In this document: in pieces, positions 8,452-18,514 of the stretch
Layout of the letters: the number at the start of each line of letters is the position of its first letter
How positions within the stretch are numbered: the stretch's first letter is position 1
DNA from: Candidatus Omnitrophota bacterium
GTDB taxonomy: Bacteria > Omnitrophota > Gorgyraeia > Zapsychrales > Aceulaceae
Length of the DNA: 33,384 bases
Assembly: GCA_028693815.1 (NCBI GenBank)
Contig: JAQUUP010000011.1
Coordinates: 8,141 to 41,524 of the forward strand
Direction: 5' to 3'
Program-made: the position numbers and the translations under genes
The notes under the pieces: generated by a model
What the model was told of the DNA's origin: nothing
The model's input: only the letters and a program-made list of their open reading frames with translations
Databases searched by the model: none

Positions 8452-9043
8452 GCTTATCCAGGCAATAAAATTTTTGTTTTTTTTGGTTTTTATTCCATTA
8501 ATTGTTGGAATGACGGTTGCTTTTATTCGGCAGATTGCAGGGTTGACTGAAGGGCAATATTTATATTTTATTTGGGGCATGGTGGCATATTTGATTTTTC
8601 ATTTTTTTATTTATGAGCCAGGACCAGTATATCAGTATGGTAAAAGGCTTGTTGCCGATGTGTTTCGGTTTTTGACGCCACTTGTGGAAGTCGCCCCTCT
8701 AGTTCTTCCAATTTATTCAATTGTTTTTCTTGTCCTTTTTTATTTTACTTCATTTTTCTTTAAAGAGCTTGATTTGTCTCATTATTATTTATTTTTGATT
8801 AGTTTTACTTTTGCAATGCATATGATCTTCACAGCTCGCGATTTGCGTTCGCAAGACCAGGTGGCATTTAAGCCAGATTATTTCTTTTCAATTGTATTGG
8901 TGTATACGATTAGTGTGGTTATTATTGCGTTAATGCTCAATCTTATTTTTCCGACATTTTCTTTTGTGGAGTTTTTTAAGAAGACTTCCCAGGTTTCAAG
9001 CTCGATATATACCTCAGCCTTTAATCAGCTGTTTGTGCCTTAG
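8441..9043 (+). CDS. Conserved-looking five-helix membrane protein of unknown function
   Basis: The 200-residue protein probably starts at a TTG at 8441, supported by GGGAGGA 10 bases upstream inside the serS gene. Five hydrophobic helices are visible, near residues 9-30, 39-60, 81-108, 114-132 and 147-171, separated by short aromatic loops. There is no recognisable catalytic motif. The 11-base overlap with serS implies translational coupling, and the gene ends 44 bases before the cyclic glucan synthase. That location makes a role in assembly or export of the glucan possible, but this is only inference from position. I do not recognise the family. Confidence 0.65.
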   Translation: MGAKLIQAIKFLFFLVFIPLIVGMTVAFIRQIAGLTEGQYLYFIWGMVAYLIFHFFIYEPGPVYQYGKRLVADVFRFLTPLVEVAPLVLPIYSIVFLVLFYFTSFFFKELDLSHYYLFLISFTFAMHMIFTARDLRSQDQVAFKPDYFFSIVLVYTISVVIIALMLNLIFPTFSFVEFFKKTSQVSSSIYTSAFNQLFVP

Positions 9044-9087
9044 TTGTGATTTTCAGATTTTTCTAAAAGTTTAATCTTCCGAATGTT

Positions 9088-12000
9088 TTGCTTATTAAAA
9101 AAGAATTGGAGCGCGTATTGTCTTTGAGATCTTTTCAGGATTATTGTTTGTCTCTTAAGATGCGTTTTAGTCTTTTTCTGAGGCGGAATAGGATTGTTGA
9201 AGAGCAGCCTTTTCGTGCCGAACTCTTTAGTGTTGATCAGTTTGTAAAATACGCGAAGAAGTTGGCGAAAAAGCAGCAGGTCAGCTACAAGCCGGGTCAG
9301 AATAAGCTTTTGTTTCGGTTGAAAGAAAATGAAAAGGTTCTTGCAGAGACCCATGAATTGCTCAATGAGGCGGGTCAATCCAAGCGAAGGATTTCGCCGG
9401 CAGGAGAATGGCTTCTTGACAATTATTATCTTATCAAAGAACAGATAAAGCTTACCCAGAAACACCTTCCGGAAAACTATATTCGAAAACTACCTCATCT
9501 TCTTCGGGGGCCGGTGGCTGGTTATCCGCGCGTTTATGATTTGGCTTTGGAGCTGGTTTCTCACGGCGATGGACGCTTGGACAATCAGGGGCTCTTAGAA
9601 TTTGTTAATGCGTATCAGACAGTTTCTCCTTTAAAGCTAGGCGAACTGTGGGCCATTCCTATCATGCTAAGGTTGGCGCTCATTGAGAATTTGAGACGCA
9701 TATCCTCTCGTTTGATTGCATCACAAATACAACGAGATCAAGCAGATTATTGGACTGCGCGGATTTTGAAGGTTTCGTCTGAAGATCCCGATGGAGTGAT
9801 CATTGAAATTGCGGCGATGTCTAAGAATGTTGTTCCTTTATCCAATGTATTTGTCGCAGAATTTACGCGGCGGCTGTATGGTCAAAAGCAGGTCCTCGAT
9901 CTTCCTTTTGCTTGGCTGGAAAAGAAGGTTGCTGAGCAGGGAGAAACTCTTGATAGAATCATCCGCGCGACAAGTCAAAAACATGCTGAGGATCAGGTTT
10001 CCATCGCAAACACGATTGGGAGTTTACGTTTTTTAGAAGTCGCCGATTGGCATGATTTCGTTGAAGAATTAAGTATTGTTGAAAAGATTTTAGCTCAGGA
10101 CCCATCGAAAGATTATCTAAGAATGTCTTTTGAAACTCGTGATCGTTACCGGCATGTGATTGAGAATTTGTCTAAGCGAAGCAAGCTTGAGGAGCAAGAA
10201 GTTGCCGAGCGTGTAATTCAGATTGCTCAAATAGCTGAAGAGGCCAACGGTTCTGATCATATTACAGCGCATATTGGATATTATTTAATCGATAAGGGGT
10301 TGGATTCTTTTTGTCATGAGTTAGGCCTTCGGATTTCTTTTGGCCAATATTTGCAGGCAAAGAAAATTTTGTGGTCATCTGTTTTTTATTTTGGTTCTAT
10401 TCTTTGCGTGACGTTGGCTGCAACTGCAGGTGTTTTGTTTTGGATGCAATCTGTCAGGGCTTTAAATTTGTCATGGTTTATTTTTTTGGGAGCGGCGCTT
10501 TTTTTCACGATAAGTCAGACAGCGGTTTCTCTGGTGAACTGGCTTTCGATGATACTTGTGTCCCCGCAGAATCTTCCCCGGATGGATTTTTCCGAAGGGA
10601 TTCCCGCCTATGCGCATACACTGACTGTTGTTCCTTGTATGCTAGACAACAAGAGAACGATCGAATTACTTTTGGAGGGTCTGGAGGTTCGTTATCTTGC
10701 TAATATTGACGCGAATGTTGATTTTGCGTTGTTGACAGATTTTTGTGATGCTTCGCAGGAAACTATGCCTGAGGATGCCGCATTGCTGACGCAAGTTAAA
10801 GATGGGATTGAGCAGCTTAATCATAAATATCGACGGCAGAAAGATCAGGTTTTTTGGCTTTTTCATAGGCCGCGTCGATGGAATGAGCGAGAAAAAATAT
10901 GGATGGGATATGAGCGTAAGCGAGGTAAACTTGCAGATTTAAATGCGCTTCTTCGCGCGAGAGGAGAAGGTAGGTTTCAGCTGATCCTTGGTGATTTTGC
11001 GAGGCTTCAAAGTGTGAAATATGTTATTACACTTGATTCTGATACTCGGATGCCTCGAAATGCAGCGCGAGACCTTGTAGGCGTTATTGAGCATCCTTTG
11101 AATCGTCCAGTTTATGATGAAAGAAAACAGCGAATCGTTTCTGGGTATGGGATCCTTCAGCCTAGGGTTGAGCCGAGTTATCCAGGAGAAAATTCGTCTT
11201 TGTTCGTGAAAATTTTTGGAGGAGATTTCGGGATTGATCCTTATACCAGGGCGGTATCTGATGTTTATCAGGATCTTTTCTTCGAAGGGTCTTTTATCGG
11301 AAAAGGGCTTTACGATGTTGACGCTTTTGAAAAGTCTATGGAAGGCCGTTTTCCGGAAAATCTGATATTAAGCCACGATCTTTTAGAGGGGTGTTACGCC
11401 CGGTCAGCGCTTGTGACGGATGTTCAATTTTATGAGAAATTTCCGTCGGCGCTTTTAAAAGATTCAAGTCGGAGACATCGCTGGATTCGTGGGGATTGGC
11501 AGATTCTTTCTTGGGTGTTTTCTTTTGTGCGCGGACCTGGCGGTGCAAGAGTAAGGAATCCAGTTTCTTTTTTATCGCAATGGAAGATTGCGGACAATTT
11601 AAGACGCAGTCTTGTTCCTTGCACAACCGTTTTTTTATTTCTTTCGGGATGGTTGCTTATTGAGCCTTCTTGGGTATGGTCGGTTTTGATGATTGCTCTT
11701 TTGGGATTTCCTCTTGTTCCTATGATTTTCATAGAGGCTGTTAGAAAACCTGGCGAGATGACTTTTTGGGCTCACGTAAGAAAAGTTTTTTCGTTGATCA
11801 AAAAGAACATAATCCGTTTTTTATTTTCTTTTGTTTTTTTGCTGCATGAGGCGTTTATCTGTCTAGATGCGATTGTGCGGACGCTGTGGAGAATGTTTGT
11901 GTCGGGTAAACGTTTGACAGAATGGACGACTTTCCTTGAGTCGCAGGCTTCCTTGCCGAATAATATTTCAGGCTGTTTGAGAAGCATGGCTGTTGAATTA

Positions 12001-15000
12001 ATCGTCGCATTCTTTTTACTGGTCGTTTTTTTGGTGGGATCTCCGAGTTTTAATGGATTTGCTTTGATTTTGTTTGGTTTATGGTTTTTTTCTCCCGTTT
12101 TTGTTTACGGAATTAGTCGCCCTTCTTCTTCAAAGAAAATTTTTCTTTCTGATGATAAGATTGTTTTTTTAAGGAGCCTTGCTCGGAGGACTTGGGAATT
12201 TTTTGAAAATTTTGTAACGGAAAAGGACCATTGGCTTCCGCCGGATAATTTTCAGGAAGAGCCTGTTGTTTCGGTGGCGCATAGGACATCTCCTACAAAT
12301 ATTGGATTGTCATTTTTATCGAATTTGTCGGCTTATGATTTTGGGTATATTTCTATGGGGAGAATGTTTAATAGGACAGAAAAAACTTTTGAAACTTTAA
12401 ATCTTATGGATAAGTTTAAGGGGCATTTTTATAATTGGTATGACACCGAGACACTTAAGCCCTTGATGCCTCTTTATGTTTCTTCAGTGGATAGTGGGAA
12501 TTTGGTTGGCCATTTGATGGTCTTACGTTCTGGGCTCATGGAAATGATTGAGCACAAGATTGTTTCTCAGAAAATGTTTGATGGGTTTATGGATACTCTT
12601 AATATTCTAAAAAAAAGCGTTGAAGACATAGAGAAGGGCCATAAGAGTGGCGTTATTAATGTCTTTAAAGAAACTTCGCAGAGGATCGAACAGTTTCAAC
12701 AAAAGATTAAATCTTCTCGTGCGTATCTTTCAGAGACCCATATTCTTTTACGTCAGCTTTCTATGGATGTATCTAAGATTTTTTCTCAACCAGGTTTAAA
12801 AAAACATAAGAATGTTGATAAATGGGTTCGCGCTTTTGAGCGGCAGTGTTACGATTTTCTTGAAGATATGTCTTTTATTGCGCCATGGATTTTACTTCCT
12901 CCGGGAATGCCGGGATTATGGGATGGGGGTTCAGAGGCCCAGCAAGGACGGCTTTCCAAGCTTCGGGAGGCTTTAGGGCATTTGGATGAGATTCCTTCTT
13001 TAAGCGAAGTCGCTAGGCTTGAGCAAGAATTGATGCCTCTTATCGACGAGATCATCGGGGCAATAACTCTCACTGATGGGGAATCTCAAAAGGCTCGTGA
13101 ATGGTTTTTAAAGCTTCAAGATACGATCAAAGAGGCCGGCACACGGTCTGCTGAAAGGATCAAAGCGATTGAGTATATTATCCTTCGTTGCAACGAACTC
13201 TCAGGGGTCGAATATGAGTTTCTTTATGATAAGAAATCCCATCTTCTTTCAATCGGATATAACGTTAGTGATCATAAATTGGATTGTGGTTGTTATGATC
13301 TTCTTGCTTCGGAAGCTCGCCTTTGCAGTTTTGTTGCGATTGCTCAAGGGCGAATGCCTCAGAAGCACTGGTTTACGCTCGGCCGCTTGATCGCAAAGGC
13401 GGAAGGAGATCCTGTTCTCGTTTCTTGGGGAGGATCGATGTTTGAATATCTTATGCCGCTTTTGGTAATGCCGACTTATGATGGAAGTTTGCTGGATAGG
13501 ACTTATAAGGCTGCGGTTAACGGCCAGATTAGGTATGCGGCTAAGAATAATATCCCTTGGGGGATTTCGGAATCTGGCTATAACAAGCTTGATGCGAATA
13601 GGGTCTATCAGTACCATTCTTTTGGTATTCCGGATATGGGTTTCAAAAGGGGCCTTTCTGAGGATTTTGTCGTAGCTCCGTATGCTTCGATGTTAGCTTT
13701 GATGATAGAGCCCGAGAAGGCTTGCGAGAATCTCGAGCGGTTATCGAGAGAGGGACTTCTTGGGAGCTTTGGCCTTTATGAAGCGGTTGATTATACGCCT
13801 GCTCGTCTTGCTGTGGATAAGACTCGAGCGGTCGTTAAATCTTATATGGCGCATCATCAGGGTATGAGTTTGTTGTCTCTGGCCTATACGTTATTGGATC
13901 GTCCTATGCAAAGACGGTTTCTTGCAGAGCCAATGTTTAAGGCAACGGAACTTCTTCTTCAGGAACGAGTTCCTACCGTCGAGCCGTTTCTTTATGATTT
14001 TGAAGTGACCGGGATGTTGCGTAACACTGAAGACAGGGAAACGCTCTTAAGAGTATTTAAGACTCCTCAAACGCCTGTTCCGGAAGTTCATTCCTTGTCC
14101 AATGGCCGGTATCACGTGATGGTTACAAACGCCGGTGGAGGCTATAGCCGGTGGAAGAATTTTGCGGTGACAAGGTGGAGTGAGGATTCCGCCTTGGACA
14201 ATGATGGAACATTTATTTATATTCGGGATGTTGAGTCTGGTGAGTATTGGTCTGCGGCGCATCAGCCGACTCAAAAAAAGACTAAGAATTACGAAGCTTT
14301 GTTTTCCCAAGCCCGGGTTGAATTTAAACGGCGGGATTATCAGATTATGACGCATACAGAGATCGCGGTTTCTCCGGAAGATGACATAGAATTGCGCCGG
14401 GTAACGATCACCAATCGGTCGCGCGACAAGCGTGTCATTGAAGTAACGAGCTATGCGGAAGTTGTTCTCAACAACCCCGCAAACGACCAGGCTCATCGGG
14501 CGTTTAGCAATCTTTTTGTTGAGACTGAGATTATTAAATCTCATCAAGCAATCCTTTGTCATCGTCGCCCTCGTTCTGAATCGGAAAAGTTTCCATGGAT
14601 GCTACATCTTATGGCGGTTCACGGAGGGAAGGCCTTAGGGGCTTCGTATGAAACGGACCGTAGTCGCTTTCTTGGGCGAAGGCGTACGGTTGTTAATCCT
14701 GTGGTGATGGAAGAACAAGGTAGTCTAGCAGATAGCGAGGGGTCTGTTCTTGATCCGATTGTTTCGATACGTAACCAGATTGAATTAGCTCCTGACGAAT
14801 CAGTGGTGATTGATTACGTGACGGGTGTATGCGCAGACCGAGAAGGCGCGCAGCCTCTTATGGAAAAATATAGAGACCGGAATCTAGCTGATCGTGTTTT
14901 TAATTTATCTTGGACTCATGGGCATGTTGCTTTGCAACAGATCAATGCGACTGAAGAGGATGCTCAGCTTTATGGTCGTCTTGCTAGCGCTATTTTGTAT

Positions 15001-17907
15001 GCCAATCCTGCATGGAGAGCAAGCCCAAGTATTTTGGGTCGGAATAATAGGGGTCAGCCAGATCTTTGGGGGTATAGCATTTCAGGTGATCTTCCGATTG
15101 TTCTGGTGCGTATTGAAAATCAGGATAATATCGATCTGATCGGGCAAATGTTACAAGCTCATGCTTATTGGCGCATGAAAGGACTTCAGGTTGATTTGGT
15201 GATATGGAATGAAGATAGTTCTATCTATCGTGATAATTTGGGGGTAATGATTAATGGCTTGATCGCAGCGAATGCGGAAAAAATAGTCAATCAAAAAGGT
15301 GGCGTTTTTTTACGGCGTGCGGATCAGATGTCCGAAGAAGATCGGATCCTTATTCAAACAGTAGCCAGGATCATTATTTCTGATCGGGCAGGCACTCTGG
15401 CCGAGCAACTGAAAGCCATGACACAGCCTGCGGTCAATGTTTTACCGTTTACGCCTGTTCGGGAAGAAAACTCTAGGCAAGAGGAGAAAGGGCCGGCAAG
15501 GCGGCCTGATTTGGTTTATTTTAATGGGGTAGGTGGTTTTACTGCTGATGGGCGGGAATATGTTGTAACGACATCACGATCGAGGGCGACTCCTGCTCCG
15601 TGGGTTAATGTTTTGGCGAATAAAAATTTTGGCACTGTTGTTTCGGAAAGTGGGAGTGCTTACACTTGGAGTGAGAATGCACATGAATTCCGTTTGACGC
15701 CTTGGCAGAACGATCCTGTTTCAGATGCTACGGGTGAGGCGCTTTATATTCGTGATGAGGAGAGTGGGCGATTTTGGTCTCCGACCTCGCTTCCTGCGAT
15801 GGGAAAAACGAATTATACTGTTCGCCATGGATTCGGCTATAGCATTTTTGAGCATGTTGAGAATGGGATTGTTTCAGAGCTAACAGTGTTTGTTTCTCTT
15901 GAGAATGCAATTAAGTTCTCGATTTTGAAGATTAGAAATGATTCTGGACGTCGCAGAAAGCTTTCCTCGATGGCGTATTGCGAACTCGTAATGGGGACTG
16001 CCCGAGATAAATATCATACGCATATTGTGACTGAAATTGATCCTAAAAGCGGAGCTCTTTTTGCCAGGAATCCTTATAATAAAGAATTTTTAGGTAGAAC
16101 TGTTTTCTTAGATGTCAGTGAGCCGACGCGGTTTGTTAGCGGAGACCGGATCGAGGTTATCGGAAGAAATGGGACAATGGCATCGCCGCTAGTAATGCAC
16201 AAAGAGAGGCTTTCAGGAAAAGTAGGCGCAGGGATGGACCCTTGTCTTTCTACGCAAGTCAAGATGGATCTTGAAGATGGTCAGGAGAAAGAGATTCTTT
16301 TTATTTTTGGTTCCGGTCAAACGGCAGATGACGCGCGGGAACTCGTTCGGCGTTTTAGAAATATTGATGCGGCGCATCAGGAGCTTGAAAATGTTTGGGA
16401 ATATTGGAAACGTACTTTGGGCGCTGTGTATGTGGAAACACCTGATGCTTCGATAAATTTTCTTGTGAATGGATGGCTTCAGTATCAGGTTATTAGTTGT
16501 CGTCTTTTGGGTCGTAGTGGCTATTATCAATCTGGCGGGGCTTTTGGTTTCAGGGACCAGCTTCAGGATGTTATGGCGCTTGTTCATTCAAAGCCAGAAA
16601 TGATTCGGGAAAAACTCTTGGCTTTTGCCGCGCACCAGTATGTGGAGGGAGATGTTCAGCATTGGTGGCATCCGCCTTCTGGTCGCGGGGTTCGCAGCCA
16701 ATGCTCGGATGATTATTTATGGCTTGCGCTTGTGACCTGCTTGTATGTTGAGGAGCTTGGAGATATGGGAGTACTCAATGAAACGATTAGTTTTCTGGAA
16801 GGGCCTTTGGTAAAGCTTGAGGAAGAATCTTATTATGACATGCCGAGAGTTTCTGATCGATCGGGGACGCTTTATGAGCATTGTGTTTTAAGCGTTAAAA
16901 GGGCGTTGAAATTTGGAGTTCATGGACTTCCTTTTATGGGAAGAGGGGACTGGAATGATGGAATGAATCTTGTTGGGCTTGAAGGAAAAGGCGAAAGCGT
17001 TTGGCTTGCTTTTTTCCTTTTTGATATTCTTAAGTCAATGGCGGCTTTGGCAGCAAAGGTTAATGATAAGGTTTTTTCGGAGTTCTGCACCGAGGAGGCA
17101 GGAAAGCTCGCCATAAATATTGAAAAGCATGGTTGGGATGGTGAGTGGTATCGTCGGGCCTATTTTGACAACGGAGATCCTTTGGGTTCTTCTTTGAATA
17201 GTGAATGCCGGATCGATTCGATCCCACAATCCTGGGCGGTTCTTTCAGGTGCGGCTAAGAGGGAACGGGCTCAAGGGGCCATGGATCAGGTGGATCGACA
17301 GCTTGTTGATAGGGAGCATGCGATTGTGAAATTATTTACTCCGCCTTTTGATGTGTCTTTTCTTAATCCAGGATATATCAAAGGCTATGTCCCTGGTGTG
17401 AGGGAAAATGGAGGCCAGTATACTCATGCTGCGGTTTGGTCGGCAATTGCGTTTGCGATGTTAAAGGATAAAAAGAGAGCCTGGGAGTTGTTTGATATGA
17501 TCAACCCCGTACATCATTCTGATACTGCGGATAAGTGCGCTGTTTATAAGGTTGAGCCGTTTGTGATGGCCGCAGATGTTTATGCTTCGCCTGGTCTTGC
17601 TGGCCGAGGGGGATGGACCTGGTACACTGGATCTGCAGCTTGGATGTATCAGCTTGTCGTTAAGCATTTGTTGGGGATTCGCTTGAAAGTGGACAGACTT
17701 TTATTTGATCCGTGCCTTCCTGCCGATTGGCCCTCTTGGAAGTTGCATTACCGATACAGAGAGACCTTCTATCATATTATTTTTACGTGTTCAGGCTCTT
17801 CAGATCGCGTGACGTCTATTTCAGTTGATGGTGTCGCTCAGAAGGAAATGGAAATACGTCTCATAGATGATCGAGTAGAGCATTCCGTGGAAGTAAGGAT
17901 CGGATGA
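9088..17907 (+). CDS. ndvB: Cyclic beta-1,2-glucan synthase (GT84 + glycoamylase-like + GH94), NdvB/ChvB type
   Basis: The 2939-residue membrane enzyme polymerises UDP-glucose into beta-1,2-glucan, controls chain length and cyclises it. Order of parts: N-terminal region to ~420; TM helices ~430-490; GT84 glycosyltransferase ~500-830 with TLDSDTRMP (D650/D652), SHDLLEG (D764) and RRHRWIRGDW (795-804); further TM helices ~843-1010; glycoamylase-like domain ~1036-1620 (WGISESGYN near 1492, MAHHQGMS near 1587); two GH94 N-terminal-type beta domains starting near 1665 and 2140; C-terminal GH94 catalytic domain with GRGDWNDGM (D2621/D2624). The length matches Brucella/Rhizobium Cgs proteins, so the gene is intact. 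The start is uncertain: TTG at 9088 has no clear Shine-Dalgarno. TTG at 9118, with GGAG 6 bases upstream, or the ATG of MRFSLFL are alternatives, and recognisable homology begins near EQPFRAELFS. G+C content rises in the second half relative to neighbouring genes. Confidence 0.93.
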   Translation: MLIKKELERVLSLRSFQDYCLSLKMRFSLFLRRNRIVEEQPFRAELFSVDQFVKYAKKLAKKQQVSYKPGQNKLLFRLKENEKVLAETHELLNEAGQSKRRISPAGEWLLDNYYLIKEQIKLTQKHLPENYIRKLPHLLRGPVAGYPRVYDLALELVSHGDGRLDNQGLLEFVNAYQTVSPLKLGELWAIPIMLRLALIENLRRISSRLIASQIQRDQADYWTARILKVSSEDPDGVIIEIAAMSKNVVPLSNVFVAEFTRRLYGQKQVLDLPFAWLEKKVAEQGETLDRIIRATSQKHAEDQVSIANTIGSLRFLEVADWHDFVEELSIVEKILAQDPSKDYLRMSFETRDRYRHVIENLSKRSKLEEQEVAERVIQIAQIAEEANGSDHITAHIGYYLIDKGLDSFCHELGLRISFGQYLQAKKILWSSVFYFGSILCVTLAATAGVLFWMQSVRALNLSWFIFLGAALFFTISQTAVSLVNWLSMILVSPQNLPRMDFSEGIPAYAHTLTVVPCMLDNKRTIELLLEGLEVRYLANIDANVDFALLTDFCDASQETMPEDAALLTQVKDGIEQLNHKYRRQKDQVFWLFHRPRRWNEREKIWMGYERKRGKLADLNALLRARGEGRFQLILGDFARLQSVKYVITLDSDTRMPRNAARDLVGVIEHPLNRPVYDERKQRIVSGYGILQPRVEPSYPGENSSLFVKIFGGDFGIDPYTRAVSDVYQDLFFEGSFIGKGLYDVDAFEKSMEGRFPENLILSHDLLEGCYARSALVTDVQFYEKFPSALLKDSSRRHRWIRGDWQILSWVFSFVRGPGGARVRNPVSFLSQWKIADNLRRSLVPCTTVFLFLSGWLLIEPSWVWSVLMIALLGFPLVPMIFIEAVRKPGEMTFWAHVRKVFSLIKKNIIRFLFSFVFLLHEAFICLDAIVRTLWRMFVSGKRLTEWTTFLESQASLPNNISGCLRSMAVELIVAFFLLVVFLVGSPSFNGFALILFGLWFFSPVFVYGISRPSSSKKIFLSDDKIVFLRSLARRTWEFFENFVTEKDHWLPPDNFQEEPVVSVAHRTSPTNIGLSFLSNLSAYDFGYISMGRMFNRTEKTFETLNLMDKFKGHFYNWYDTETLKPLMPLYVSSVDSGNLVGHLMVLRSGLMEMIEHKIVSQKMFDGFMDTLNILKKSVEDIEKGHKSGVINVFKETSQRIEQFQQKIKSSRAYLSETHILLRQLSMDVSKIFSQPGLKKHKNVDKWVRAFERQCYDFLEDMSFIAPWILLPPGMPGLWDGGSEAQQGRLSKLREALGHLDEIPSLSEVARLEQELMPLIDEIIGAITLTDGESQKAREWFLKLQDTIKEAGTRSAERIKAIEYIILRCNELSGVEYEFLYDKKSHLLSIGYNVSDHKLDCGCYDLLASEARLCSFVAIAQGRMPQKHWFTLGRLIAKAEGDPVLVSWGGSMFEYLMPLLVMPTYDGSLLDRTYKAAVNGQIRYAAKNNIPWGISESGYNKLDANRVYQYHSFGIPDMGFKRGLSEDFVVAPYASMLALMIEPEKACENLERLSREGLLGSFGLYEAVDYTPARLAVDKTRAVVKSYMAHHQGMSLLSLAYTLLDRPMQRRFLAEPMFKATELLLQERVPTVEPFLYDFEVTGMLRNTEDRETLLRVFKTPQTPVPEVHSLSNGRYHVMVTNAGGGYSRWKNFAVTRWSEDSALDNDGTFIYIRDVESGEYWSAAHQPTQKKTKNYEALFSQARVEFKRRDYQIMTHTEIAVSPEDDIELRRVTITNRSRDKRVIEVTSYAEVVLNNPANDQAHRAFSNLFVETEIIKSHQAILCHRRPRSESEKFPWMLHLMAVHGGKALGASYETDRSRFLGRRRTVVNPVVMEEQGSLADSEGSVLDPIVSIRNQIELAPDESVVIDYVTGVCADREGAQPLMEKYRDRNLADRVFNLSWTHGHVALQQINATEEDAQLYGRLASAILYANPAWRASPSILGRNNRGQPDLWGYSISGDLPIVLVRIENQDNIDLIGQMLQAHAYWRMKGLQVDLVIWNEDSSIYRDNLGVMINGLIAANAEKIVNQKGGVFLRRADQMSEEDRILIQTVARIIISDRAGTLAEQLKAMTQPAVNVLPFTPVREENSRQEEKGPARRPDLVYFNGVGGFTADGREYVVTTSRSRATPAPWVNVLANKNFGTVVSESGSAYTWSENAHEFRLTPWQNDPVSDATGEALYIRDEESGRFWSPTSLPAMGKTNYTVRHGFGYSIFEHVENGIVSELTVFVSLENAIKFSILKIRNDSGRRRKLSSMAYCELVMGTARDKYHTHIVTEIDPKSGALFARNPYNKEFLGRTVFLDVSEPTRFVSGDRIEVIGRNGTMASPLVMHKERLSGKVGAGMDPCLSTQVKMDLEDGQEKEILFIFGSGQTADDARELVRRFRNIDAAHQELENVWEYWKRTLGAVYVETPDASINFLVNGWLQYQVISCRLLGRSGYYQSGGAFGFRDQLQDVMALVHSKPEMIREKLLAFAAHQYVEGDVQHWWHPPSGRGVRSQCSDDYLWLALVTCLYVEELGDMGVLNETISFLEGPLVKLEEESYYDMPRVSDRSGTLYEHCVLSVKRALKFGVHGLPFMGRGDWNDGMNLVGLEGKGESVWLAFFLFDILKSMAALAAKVNDKVFSEFCTEEAGKLAINIEKHGWDGEWYRRAYFDNGDPLGSSLNSECRIDSIPQSWAVLSGAAKRERAQGAMDQVDRQLVDREHAIVKLFTPPFDVSFLNPGYIKGYVPGVRENGGQYTHAAVWSAIAFAMLKDKKRAWELFDMINPVHHSDTADKCAVYKVEPFVMAADVYASPGLAGRGGWTWYTGSAAWMYQLVVKHLLGIRLKVDRLLFDPCLPADWPSWKLHYRYRETFYHIIFTCSGSSDRVTSISVDGVAQKEMEIRLIDDRVEHSVEVRIG

Positions 17908-18062
17908 TCGTTGGTTTGTGCGATTAAGCGTGCAGACCAAAAGGTTAATTGTTTAGAAGTGGTTCGAAGGATTTGGCGTCGTTTTATAAAAGCTGAGAAG
18001 GTTGGTAAGCAGCATGTTGTTACTAGGAGAAGAATTGAGAAGAATTTAAAAGGAGGAGTATT

Positions 18063-18362
18063 ATGAATTGTGAGCTTTTAACTGAAAAAGAAAATAAACA
18101 ACTAAATGCTTTCCCTAGAGTGTTATTATTTCTTCGAATCTCTATTCTTTTTGGCATTGCGATTATAGTTTTTTTCGCTATTTTGCCCATAATTACAGCT
18201 CTTCTATTCAAAAGACCAGATATAATAGTTCCAAGTTTTAAACCTTTGTTTTGTAACCCAGGAATGTTTTTAATATTTTTTGCCGTATTGGTTCTGAGTG
18301 CTCTTTATAGGATTATTAATTCCTTTCTGACTATTATCAATAAATTGATAAGAAAAGATTAA
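18063..18362 (+). CDS. Small two-helix membrane protein, unknown
   Basis: The 99-residue product has a hydrophilic start (about 1-18), a long hydrophobic segment around 19-50, a short loop with PSFKPLFCNP, a second helix around 68-92 and a basic end (IRKD). A very strong Shine-Dalgarno (AAAGGAGGAG) just upstream of the ATG supports expression. No family is recognised. It sits between the glucan synthase and the integrase remnants, and could be cargo of the eroded integrated element or a leftover of the chromosome. Confidence 0.6.
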   Translation: MNCELLTEKENKQLNAFPRVLLFLRISILFGIAIIVFFAILPIITALLFKRPDIIVPSFKPLFCNPGMFLIFFAVLVLSALYRIINSFLTIINKLIRKD

Positions 18363-18382
18363 ATAGCCTGGCAGTCTTTTAA

Positions 18383-18460
18383 AAAAATAATGAATATTGG
18401 ATAGATTACTATGTTAATGGAAGACGTAGGCGAGAAAAGGTCGGTGCGTTTAAAGTTTAG
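18383..18460 (+). pseudogene. N-terminal arm-domain fragment of a tyrosine integrase
   Basis: One frame from 18383 to the stop at 18458-18460 reads KNNE followed by YWIDYYVNGRRRREKVG and AFKV. This closely matches the N-terminal DNA-binding arm of phage-type integrases, where W-x-x-Y/F-Y-x-x-G-x-R-x-R-x-x-x-G is typical. An in-frame stop (18380-18382) precedes it, no start codon is present, and it ends after only 25 codons. It is therefore a remnant. The complementary catalytic remnant lies at 19182-19319 on the same strand. Confidence 0.65.
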
Positions 18461-18514
18461 TGGAGAATGTTTTTCATAATCGTGAACTTGAGAAAAGTTA
18501 AAGGTAGGCAAGTG

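Noticed and set aside
13249-13617. Long minus-strand open frame inside the glucan synthase gene
   Set aside because: It is antisense to the conserved glycoamylase-like region and has no Shine-Dalgarno or family resemblance. Several similar antisense frames (for example 14047-14562 and 16213-16587) were dismissed for the same reason.
18419-18481. Short frame MEDVGEKRSV... as a small gene
   Set aside because: It is a shifted reading of the integrase arm remnant, which has the recognisable protein sequence in the neighbouring frame.
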